The notes under the pieces are model-generated. The model was not told the origin of the DNA, made no database searches, and saw only the letters and a list, made by a program, of their open reading frames with translations. Below, one piece after another: positions 12,401 through 24,400 of a stretch of 64,000 nucleotides of DNA. The DNA is from Hippopus hippopus (taxonomy: Eukaryota > Mollusca > Bivalvia > Cardiida > Cardiidae): positions 31,705,627 through 31,769,626 of the forward strand of contig OX328097.1 in the NCBI GenBank assembly GCA_946811185.2, given 5' to 3'. Each line of letters opens with the position of its first letter. The stretch's first letter is position 1. The translations under genes and the position numbers were made by a program.

Positions 12401-15400
12401 GAATAGAAAACACGAAAAAAACACATACTTTCACAAATAGTAGCTTTTGTTTAAGCGAATTACATTTTGTTGTGACCCCCACAAATTCCAAAATGACCCC
12501 CACTATTTTTGACTAGGGGGTCACAATGACCCCCTATTTTTGTGGCCGAGGGAAAACCCTGAGTGTAGCAAATGTCTGTTCACATAGTGTTTTCCTCTCT
12601 ACCACACATTCCTGAATGAATGAATGTATGGTGTTTTATGGCACATAGACATCCAGAGTCATTTAGCATGCAAGAAAGAATGAGAGGAAAAAATTGACAC
12701 ACAGTCCTGACTGTTTAAGACCTTGTGTAAGAAGACTTATGAAAACTATGTGGAAAAAGAAGGAAATGCTGGTAACCAGCATTTTCTCCTTTTCCCACAA
12801 TGTTTTCCATTCTTCCAAAGACAAATCCTACCATTTGGGCCATGTTTAATTTGTCATCTGCAAGTGCTTTGGATATGGACAAGACTAAAATTTCATTGTG
12901 TGGTAAAGGGTTAACAAACAAAGAATTGAAAAGAAAAAGGCAAGTTTACCCACATGATAGTTAATATCATTTGGAGCTGCCACTAATTACATGTATCTTT
13001 TACTCCTCCCTTTCTAGAGCATGGATCAGTGAGATGATGGCCATTATAACAGCTATGGAGTTTCCCAGAGAGCTACAAGGAGCAGAGGCCAGCATGGCCA
13101 GATGGAAGGAACATAGGGCAGAAGTTGACAGTAGAAAAGAAGCTGTTAACAGGTTCCTCCAGACTGGAAAAGCTATGATTGATGAGAAACATTTCTTGAG
13201 TGATGAGGTACATGTATTATTATTTTAATAGAGTATCTGATAGCCAGTCGAAAGCCTGACACTTGCATAAATTTTATCTCTGCAACACAAAGCAAGATGT
13301 GTTATTTTATGGGTGTGCAACACAGTTGTGAATTGTGAGAGTGAGAATAAGGTAGAATGGTCCATAGACATGCAGAAAATTTGCCAGCGGCAAGTAATTT
13401 TTATGGTGAACTTGTGGATTAAGTTAAACCCTTTACCATAAAGTCCTGTTATATGAAGAGTTTTTTGAAGAAGACCTTTCAAAATATCGTGGGAAAAGTG
13501 AACATGCTGAAAACATTTTCCATCCTTCCCAAAGACATATTTAACTCTTTACCACACAATCCCGAGTTTTAACGACCCTGGAAGAGAAGTTTTTTGAAAG
13601 CATTGTGGGAAAAGAAGAAAATGCTGGTAACCAGCATTTTCTCCTTTTCCCACAATGTTTTCTACCCTTCCCATAACAAATTTCAGCTTTTGATTCACAT
13701 TTATTTTTTCGTCTGCAAATGCTTTCAATTTGGACTAGTCTGAAATTTTGTTGTTTGGTAAAGAGTTAATGCACATCATTTTATCTTAATTGTTCAAGAT
13801 AACCCAATCTAAAATGTTGTCATATGGTAAAGAGTAGATATCTCTGAAGGATAAATATCTTCTTCATCTGATTTTATTCATGTCGGCGTGACTTTGGTGA
13901 AGTTACTGAATGAACTTATTGTAACCTTTTACCTGAAACTCCACTTGAATTTGTCAATGTTGTTTATACTATTTTTCAGATTCAAGAGAAAATCAATGAT
14001 TTGAGCAAAGCATGGGACTTGTTGCTAAAGACATTGGAACAAACTAGAATAATGTGTGAACAAAACTTAGAGGCTCAGGTATGTGTCAAGGTTTAAACCT
14101 CTCCAAAACAGTCACATGTTTCAGTGACCCTGAAGAGGGCAGCTTTTAGAAATATTGTAGGAAAAGGGAAACTGCTGGTTTTCTGCAAAATGTTTTCTTT
14201 TCTTTCAAAGAGAAGTACTGTTATTTTAGGGGTATATGGTTGGTTTCCTGCAAGTGCATTCAATTTGGACATTTCTTAAATTTTGCTGTTTAAGAAAGAC
14301 TTGAATATGTAATGAACTGCTATATTTAATTTTTTTGTCATTTTTTTTTTTTTTTTTTTTCATTGTTCAAGGTTATATGCGAAACATTTTCTTGCATCTA
14401 GGTGAGCATAAACAACTGTAACGTTCTATTGCAGCAACTGAAACATGAAATGGAGCAACTTGAAGCCTGGATGTCAGTGCGAGGTCCGCAAGTCAAGGAT
14501 AAAAACTTTGGAGACTCTATCACTCTGGTCGAGGAACTGCTGCGAAGACAACAGGACTTTGAGAAAACAGTTGATGCACAAGAAGAGAAATTCACAGCAA
14601 TTAAGAGAGCAACCCAGGTAACAGGAGACATATTAGTCCTTTGCCACCCGTAGAAAGAGGCCTTTTGAAAACATTGTTGGAAAAGGAGAAAATGCTGGTA
14701 ACCAGCATTTTCTCCTTTTATCACAATTTTTTCTACCCTGTCAGAGACAATTTTCATCATTTTGGCCACCTTTAATAGGTCATATGCAAAGGCTTTCAAT
14801 TTGGACCAATTTGTTGTTTGTTGAAGAGTTAAGTCTTTCCCAAAATTGCCAGGCCCCAGTAGCTCAGTGGGTAGCGTACAGGACTTGAGAAGAAGGAGAC
14901 ATTCCCAGCTTGGCCAATTTCTTTCCAAGGGTTGATGATAGTCATTGCAACAGAATTCATTCCTCTCTGACCGGTGACCATCAACAATGGTTATAAGGAA
15001 AAGCAGCCAGTGGCTTGGAAAGAATATTGTGAGGAGGACTGGTAAGAGAAATTCCAGGAAAGCATGGATAGGTTCACTGGCTGCTGTAATATTACTGAAG
15101 TAATGTTGAAAACAGCACTAAACACCATACAATCTTTACAAAATTACAAAAAGTTACTCTCAACTATATTGAAAGCAGGAGACTGTGGTAGCAGATAAAG
15201 AATGTGTCTCGACAGATGGAATTTGAAACATATGTGTTTCAACAGAAAGAACTGTTTTTAGGAGGATGTAAAATGTTGCAGAAAGAGGAGAAAATGCCAA
15301 TCACTGTTGTGAGCCTGAATGCCAAGGGGTCCTCCATAGCTCTGTGGCCTTGGGTTTATTTTCAATAAATTATGTTTTGATCCCAGTTGTCTGTATTGAT

Positions 15401-18400
15401 TATGTTAAATTGTCTTTTGGCAAGGCTCTGTGGAGCCCCAGCCTAGCACTAATGAAAGACAGAAAATACTAGTCTTTGATGGGTACATGTATGTCTCTGG
15501 AATGCAGGACATTATTGCAAGATTACAAAATAAATAAAAATGTTACTAATTTCAGCTTGAACAAGGTTTATTGAGTAAGAAGCAACAGCAGCTTGAGGCA
15601 GAACTTGCCAAGAAGGAGAAAGAACGTCAAGAAGAGATGAAACGAAGGGAACAGACCAGGATCATGGAGGTAGGATGTGTAACTTTGACAAGTCTTAATC
15701 ATGATCATTTTTCATATTTTTCTGTATTGCCTACAGTAGTTGTCCCATATAAAATGCCTTAGGTACAATATTTATTTATAAATGATACCTACTGTGTACG
15801 TCTTTTTTAGTTTTGCATTAGTTTTTCTCAGTTTCAGATGAAAGGATTTTGAGAGTTGAACACCTGATAGAGCCCTATGTTTATTTATTTCTATGACCTG
15901 ATTTGGTATATTATTTTTTTCATTCAGTTACCTCACAGTAAAGTAATACATGGGATCAAAGGAGTAGTAGTTGTTTGAAACTCTGCTAGAGGACAAGTCT
16001 TAAACTTGCCTACATTGAAAGTACTTACAAACAGCAAATTAAATGTAGCTCAGATGATTGGATTCATCTTTGATAGGGTAGAAATGACTGATAGATAAGG
16101 ATAAAAGTTAATGATGAGTTGGAAAAGGGGAAAAATGCTGGTAATCAGTGTGGTGGTGTTTTCAAAAGCCTTCTTTCATCAGGTCATGAAGAACATTGGA
16201 TTGAATGGTAACCGGTTTAAGCCTTTGCCATACAATCCTAAGTTTTAACAACCCTGAGGAATGAGGCGTTTGAACACTTTGTGGAAAAAGGAGAAAATGC
16301 TGGTATCTAGTTTTCTTCCCTTTCAAAAACAAATTCCATCTTTTCATTTGTGTTAAACTTGTCATCTGCATATGCTTTCAATGTGGACAAGTCTTAATTT
16401 TTGCCATGTGGTAATGAATATGAAAGAATGTCCAGAGTATGCTGACGGCTCGAAAAGTAGCAGTGCATTTAGTCAGCATGAATTATACTAAATTTTTCTG
16501 AAAACTGCTTCTAGATGGTAACATTTATAAAAGTCTTAATGAGAAGTGTGATGATTTTGATTAAACTGTAGAAGATATGATTTTTATTAAAATGTTTGAC
16601 CATAACTCCATAGTTTATTTGAATGTTGCCTTTAGAATATTTTTTGTCTTTGCTTATTAGAATTTACCCATACAGTTTATTTTAAAACGTTAATGTATGC
16701 TTTTGCTTTATTTTTAATTTGTGGGGCATGGGTAGGCATTATTCTAAAGATTGAGTATAATTGTTGATGGTTAAATACAGCTAATATTATTCATGAATGA
16801 AATAAAGATTTTGATCTGTGTATACCATCAGGATAAATTTTAATATTCTTAAATGTTTGTGCTCCAGGACTGGATTAAAACAACCTCTCATATAGCTAGA
16901 GCAGAGTGCACACTACAAATTTATACTATTTCATATAGTTTTCTCATAAATTCATTGCGGGAATTAGACTGCCTGTTTGACCAGATTGAATGTTTTTATA
17001 ATTTGATGACAAGTCTCTAAAGGGGTTGTGTTCAAGCTTGTGTTTTTGGCAAATCCCAGAAAGTATTGCACAGAAAATCAGATAGTATTCATTGCAAAGA
17101 GAGACCAGAGAATCCATTACTTTCAAGATATAACATTATAAGTTCAGTTTGCATGGTGTTTGCATGTTGCAATGTAAAATGTTCTGCTGCTCTATCATGT
17201 TTGCAATTGGTTGCATTAAGATTTTGATTATTAATTCAGATAAGTTTTCTGTTTGGTGGTAGATTGCAACATATTTTATCTTTATCAAGTGGCTTGTAAC
17301 ATAGTTTTAATGGTATGCTCAACTCGTTGCATGTACCTCCTGAAACGATTCCATGGTTGTTATACCCCGCAAAACAAATGTTTTTGGGGGTATACTGGAA
17401 TCAGCCTGTCCGTCCGTGTGTCCGTCTGTGTACAAAATACTAGTAATTTTGTGTCGCAAGCTCCTCCTACAGTTTTGCTGCTATTGCATTGAAAGTTTGT
17501 TGATACATTGATCGTATACTGAAGTTGTGCAAGACGCAGTTTTCAATCATCTACTCCCTATGATTCAAGGGTAATCTCCCCTTGAACTTAGAAAATGTTT
17601 TGTTAAATTGCCTGTTTCTGTCAAAGCGCTGGCCGGGTATTAAGTCACATTCAGTGACAGCTCTAGTTTACTTTGAAAACATTCTTGAAAACTAGAGAAA
17701 ATAAATTTATTTTAGGTTAAATGCACATGGAAACATTGTAGGGAAAGGGAAAATTCCTTGTTAGAGCCACATTTTATACTAGTGGACTGCTGTCGGACAA
17801 AGAAAGTCATCTGTATGAAGTAATTGAGTTTGTCTCCAACCAAATCATTTATTGTGTTAATAGCTTTTAGTCTGTGTGTATTTACATAATTGATGTTACG
17901 TAGGTCATGAAATGAAATGGATTTTAACTTGTCAGAAAACTCGGATAGTTCTAGCTTCATAACATTTGGGTATTGTTTCTGTCAGTACAACATTACTTCA
18001 CATTTTATTTGCAGAATGCTCCAGTATGTTAATACAACACAGTGTTTGTTTGAATTTTGTTGCTTCAGTGTTAAACAGTTACTATTGTCTTTGACTGGAT
18101 TTGCTTTGTGTCTCATATAGTCATGTGACTCAAACAGCTGATCATATGACTGTATGTGGAGGGTTATCCCTGACTGTTTTACAGGTATCTTTTGTCTTTT
18201 ATTGACTGTAGAAGCTGTCGAATTATAATTTACCTTTTATTAAGCAGCTATGACCCTAAGGAAGCAGGCTGTTAAAACACTTCGGTGAAACATTTTTCCT
18301 CCCTTTTATTTAATTCATTGTCAGCAATGTGTCAGTATGGACAAGTTTTTAAAATTTTACTGTTATAATATGAGTGAAAGATGCAATTCTGTACAGTATC

Positions 18401-21400
18401 GTATAACCATGTAAAAGGCCTGTGTGATGTTAACATTAGATGCATGGTCAGAAGTATTACTTATTAACACCTGAGATGCTGAGGCAGTCAAGACCTTGAT
18501 TTGATTAACAGCATTAGACCAGGAAATGTGAAAGATTAAAATGTGAAATCTGGAAATGTTAAACAAAAAAATTTGAGCTGTTGCCATGAATTATTTAGTT
18601 AGAAAATTAAAGACACAGAATATCATAAGAATCTATAATCCAGTTATTAAATACTCTTCGTCTGAAAACATTTCTTGATTATATGTATGCATTAATTAAA
18701 TTGACAAAATAGATAAAGACAAAAGGGACCTGTGAAAGTGGCTTTAATAGATGTAGATTTCACACTACCTAACTAACAGGCTCTGCTTTTCTAAGAATTC
18801 CTATCTCACAGAGTGCTAGGAAACAACTCAATCTTACAGCTATCTGAATTGTCCAATCAAAATCCTTAACTCATGTACCCTTTACTACACAACCCCAAAT
18901 TTTCACGATCTTGAATAGGAAGGCATTTGAAAGCATTGTTGGTAAAGGAGAAAGTGCTGGTAACCAGCATTTTCTCCTTTCCCCGCAAAGTTTTCTAACC
19001 TATCAGAGACAAATCCAATCATTTGATCCACATGCACTTTGTTGTCTGAAAATGCTTTCAATTTTGGTAATTGGAAAATTTTGTCGTGTGGTAAAGGGTT
19101 AATGCCTGAAAACATCTGTTTTTGTCTTGCAGTATGCCACTTTCATTGTGGCAAAATGAGAATTTATAGTTTTCATGTGTATCATACAAGTTTTAATTCA
19201 TGCTGATTTCTAGTATCTTCTTTTTACTCTGATAGTTCAAAGTTGTCCACTGCAAATTTGTTTCTGATGGTAATGAGCCTATAAATGAGGAATAATCAAA
19301 GTACAGCTTAACCCTTAGAGTGCTGAATTAAATCTTTACCACACAATCCCGACTTTTAACGACCCTGAGAGAGAAGCCTTTTGAAAACATTGTGGGAAAA
19401 GGAGAAAATGCTGGTAACCAGCATTTTCTCCTTTTCCCACAATGTTTTCTACTCTTCCCAAACCAAATTTCAATTTTTCAGTCACATTTATTTTGTCGTC
19501 TGCAAATGCTTTCAATTTGGACCAGTCTATAATTTTGTCGTTTGGTAAAGAGTTAATAAAACAGACCTTTTCAGTAAAGAAAAACTTCCAAAATATTGTC
19601 ATTTTGTGGTTGTTTTAGGCAGAAGATGTAATGAAGTAGCGAACAGTGTAGGTCAAAGATCAGACTGCATGTTCGGTGCAGTCTGATCTTTGATCTATGC
19701 TGTCCACAACAACAACTGAAGTCGGTTCCAGTGCTTTAAGGGTTAAGAAAAATCCTCAAGGTGCCTTTTGCATATATATTTATAGATGAAGATCAGACTA
19801 CACAGAACATGCAGTCTGTTCTTTGATCTGCACTGTCTCCTTTGCTGAAGCATTCTAGACAACAAAATTGAAATTGCAACTATTTGGGTCTTATCTCTAA
19901 ACAGGGTTAATATTTTTGTTTTGAAACAGGGTAAATATTTTGTTTTTCTGTTTGGCTGTTTTGAAAATAGTATTAGGCTGTACATCAGTCAGTATAGTAA
20001 GATTGACAAATAGATTGGACAAATCAGATACAATGGTCAGACAGTAGTGGCAGAAAACTTGTGCTTATATCTTTACTTAACATCAAACAATTTTAGACTC
20101 ATTCAAATGAAAAGCATTTACAAGGGAAAGATTAAATGATAAGGTTTAACTGTGAAAGATTAAGAAATATAGTTGGAAAAGGAGATGATGCTAGTGACAA
20201 GTATTTTCTCCTAATCTCACAATGTTTTCAGACTGGTATATATGAGGCATTGTTTGGTAAAGTTATAATTTGTGGAAATTAACAAAATGTGGTTTTTAAT
20301 AGCAGGGAGTTAAACTGTAAAAATCTAAATAAAAGAAAAGGACATCATACTGCAGTAAAGAAAAAAGAAATTTATTAACCATTTATCACACAGTTCCAAG
20401 TTTTAATAACCCTGAATATGATAGCATTTAAAAACATAGTGGGAAAAGAAGAAAATGGCGGTGACCAGCATTTTCTACTTTTCCCACTTTGTTTTCTACC
20501 CAGTTTTTACCATCTGAGCCACATTTGATTTGTCATTTGCCTAAGGTTTGAATATGGACCAGTCTAAAATTGTTGTCGATTAGTAGAGTTAAAGTTTTGC
20601 AATTCCAAGATGGCTTGTGCAGATGATATCTCGACATACAGCAAAACCTGTCGTATTGATCATCTGTATTATGTAAGCAACCTATCTTAGTCCTTGACCA
20701 CAAAAATCTCCTAGTTTTTACAACCCTGGAAAAGAATGTTTTTAAAAAGAATTGTTTGAAAAGGATAAAATGCTGGTAGCCAGTGTTTTCTCCTTTTTGA
20801 ACAATGTTTTCTGTCCTTCCAAACACAAATTTCAATTTTTGAGTAACATTTATTTTGTTCTCTGCAATTGTTTTGAATTTTGACAAGTCTAAAATTTAGT
20901 CAGCCATCTGTTAAAGTGTTAAGCAAGCATATGTTGATTTAATTGGCTGTGACAAGTCCCACATTTTGTCTTTTTGTCTTTATTTTTTTCTTTGTGAAAC
21001 TAGTTTTATATGTACCTGCCTAGCTATGAGAATGATAGACTAAAATTGGTTTTCACTTATTGCAGTGTTTGGCTAGTACAAGGTTGACTTTGATAGTTTG
21101 ATAAATTAAACCTTGCGAAAAAAAAGTTAGACTTTTTATTTCAGGATTGAAAGTTGAAAACATTTATGAAAGAAAGGAAAAGGTTCTTAATCCTACACTA
21201 GTCAATCCTGAGTTTTAACAACCCTAAAGAAAGAGCCTTTTGGGAACTTAGTGGGAAAAGGGAAAATGCTGGAAACCAGCATTTTCTCCTTTTCCCACAA
21301 AATTTTCTACGCTTTCACAGATGTTTATGACCATTTCAGCTTAATTTGGTATGTCGTCCACAAACGCTTTCAATTTTGATCAGTCTAAAATTTTGTTGTT

Positions 21401-24400
21401 TGGTAAAGAATTAAATTGCACTATGCTTAAAAAAACTCCAGGGTGTCACCATGGTATCTCCAGAGGAAAGAATGATAATGAGACCAAACATGTAGTATTA
21501 ATTTTGATTCTGAATTATTGTATAGCTAATGAAGTACAAAATTAATGATTATAAAATTTTGTACCAATGCATAAAATACATCAAACACAAATTACTTAGT
21601 CTGTGACTTAATTGATTTTTTGTATGGAAGGACTTAATATGGTATGGATGATATGCAAAAAGGCAAACATTATCTTAATCCTCAAGCTCCTAAGCCTTTT
21701 GCTGACCTTTTGCGGACAGTGTAAGTCTGATCTTGAATCTACATTGTCCAATAAGGAGATATTTTTCTCCAAAAAATAACTTTGAAATAGCCTAGTTCGG
21801 GTTTTCACTATCAGCTTGAAAGTTTTTTTTTTAACTTTTTTAGCAGGGTAATTGTTAATGATGATATTGAAATTGTGACTGAACTTTTTCTCATAAAAGC
21901 CTCTACTTCTAACAAACTGCAAAACTTGCGCAATTTCTTTTCTAGTTAAGTACTTTACAACTTTTCAGCTAGCAGAACCAGATGTTCTATCATTATTTTG
22001 TCTTGTTTAACAATTATTTATCTGCCCACATGGTAAATGCTTTCAAATCTCTATAAGCAGATTTTTTACAGTGTTAGGGGAACAAAAACTGTTTGAAGCT
22101 ACTACTACCTCTTACTTCAATTTATTACTTCTCATTAAAAACTTTACAGCAGATGACTTCAAAAATGTTCTTGTATAACTGAGAGAAAGTCAAGATGAAT
22201 TGAGGTTTACTAATTTTAACCTTTCAACCACAAGTGTTAACTCTGTACCAAAGACGAAACCTAATTGAAAATATTTGCAGATGTAAATGTGAATATGACT
22301 CAAATGATGGAACTTGTCTTTGATAGGATAGAAAACATAGTGGGAAAAGGAGAAAGTGCTGGCTACCAGCATTTTCTCCTTTTCCCACAAAAAAAAGCTG
22401 GTAATCAGCATTTCTCCTTTTCCAACAAAGTTTGCTACCCTTTCTGAGACAAATTTCATCATTTAACACATTTGATTTGTCTCCTGTTTATGAGCCATGT
22501 TCTGTGAGAAGGATGTTAAAGGCATCTGCATAAAGCATCAACTCGGGTTAGCCTGCGTGAACTTTGCCTGCTGACTTAGGTTGAAAATTCGTGCTATTTT
22601 CTGCATGTCACTGGACCATTCTGCCTCAATATCCAGTTGACTGTTATACTAAATGGATTTTATGGACCCACACTTTTTTTATTAACCCTTTACCACGCAA
22701 TTATGTGTTTCAACGAACTGTAGAAAGAAGGCTTTTGAAAACATTTTGGGTAAAAGGTAAATATGCTTGTAACCAGCATTTTCTCCTTTTCCCACAATGT
22801 TTTCGACTTGATTAAAGGCAATTTTTATCATTTAAGCCACCCTTGATTTGTCATCTGCAAAGGCTTGGAATTTGGACAAGTCTAAATTTTTGTTGTGTGG
22901 TAAAGAGTTAAGGATGTTTAATAGAAGTTGTCTGCTGCAAAGTTGTTTGAGGATGATGATGTCCGAAAGTCTGGCATAGTCAGTATTTCACTGCTTGTCA
23001 TGTAGTCATGTATTCCTGTGTTATTCACTCAGTCTTCAGGCTACTTCTGCATGTCATGTTCAAAACCATTAAACTTTTAATTCATTGATTCTTTAAAACA
23101 TTATGCTTTCATTTTGTAGGATAAGCATGTTCATTTTTCAGTAGTACAAAATGTTTAATATACAGGGATTTTCATTAAACTATTCTTATATCGACCAAAT
23201 TTTAGACTTGTTCGTATGCAAAGCATTTGCAGATGATTAATTGAATGTTGGCAAATGATGGAAATTTTGTTTGATAGGTTAGAAAATATTCTCAAAAAAA
23301 GAGAATCTTTTCACATCAAAGCCCTCTCCTTCAGGGAAAAAAAACAGTATTGTTTGGTCAGGGGGTTAACTCATTACATGCTTAGGTTTTTTGTTAATCC
23401 AACATAATATAATATAAAAAATGCATGTAATCTATAATAATTAATAGGAATAAGTCACCGATAATCATAATCATGCCATTTAATTTCTGCCAATGATTTC
23501 TTCAATGATTATTTACATCAAGATTGTTGCCTCCTCTTAGTGCAAAACACCTAGATTTGACCCATGCTCTGTGAAAATGGTGGGACTAAATGCATCTGTG
23601 AAAAGTATCGACCCAGGTCAGCTTGTGCAGTCAGTGCAGGCTAACCTAGGCCAAAACTTTTTGCTATAGGTCAATTTTCTGTTTATCATATGGCCATACT
23701 ACCTCATGATCCAGTTGGTTGCTTAACAAAATGCATTTTATGGATCCATGATTATGTGATTACTTTCTTGGTATAGTGCATCATGTAGATGCCTTAAGCC
23801 CCCTTTTGCCAAAGCCTATTTAATTTTCCTTGTTTTTCTGGTGTTTGCTTCCCTCCATGTTTTAGAATATAGTCCAAGAGAATTTATCCGAATTGTTATG
23901 ATTCATATCTTATGGTGATTTTAGATGTATTTTATGATGTTTTTATGTATGATACATCTCACAAAATATCAGTGTAGAATCAAGATCACATCTCACATTC
24001 TGTGCAATCATATCTTGATCTACACTTGATCTACACTATGTACTAAAGCAAGTGTACATGTATACATGTGTATATTCTGAAAGACATTCTATGGGTTTAA
24101 ATTGTAGGTTTTTGGTATATTGTTGCCAATTCTACAATTTTATGGATGTTATTGCCATTATATCTCTCAAAATATCAGGATGTATAGATCAGTGATCAAA
24201 CTTGAAATTTTGGGAGTTTGATCTTGATTCTTGCTATGTGCAAAGGTACCTTATCTTGCTGAGAGTATACTTAGTGCTTTATTCAATTTTGATTGTAGGA
24301 ACGTAAGAAAGAGACAGAGAAATTGAAAGCCACAGAAATGCTGACCCGCCGTCAGAAAAGTAACGAAGGATCAGACAGTGACGAAGACATAAAGTGAGTA

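Larger units (their letters stand above)
15670..24298 (+). other. Intron 14 (8.6 kb), repeats only
   Basis: No exon with spectrin similarity or matching phase is visible. Between 16420 and 17360, 17680 and 18870, 21600 and 22230, and 22920 and 23180 I see only AT-rich sequence and decayed fragments (for example a MITE-A remnant near 18240-18375). Confidence 0.7.

Noticed and set aside
15670..15762. Read-through end of the protein after exon 14
   Set aside because: Sequence past the donor is ordinary intron; exons 15-21 continue the protein in phase to a PH domain and tail.
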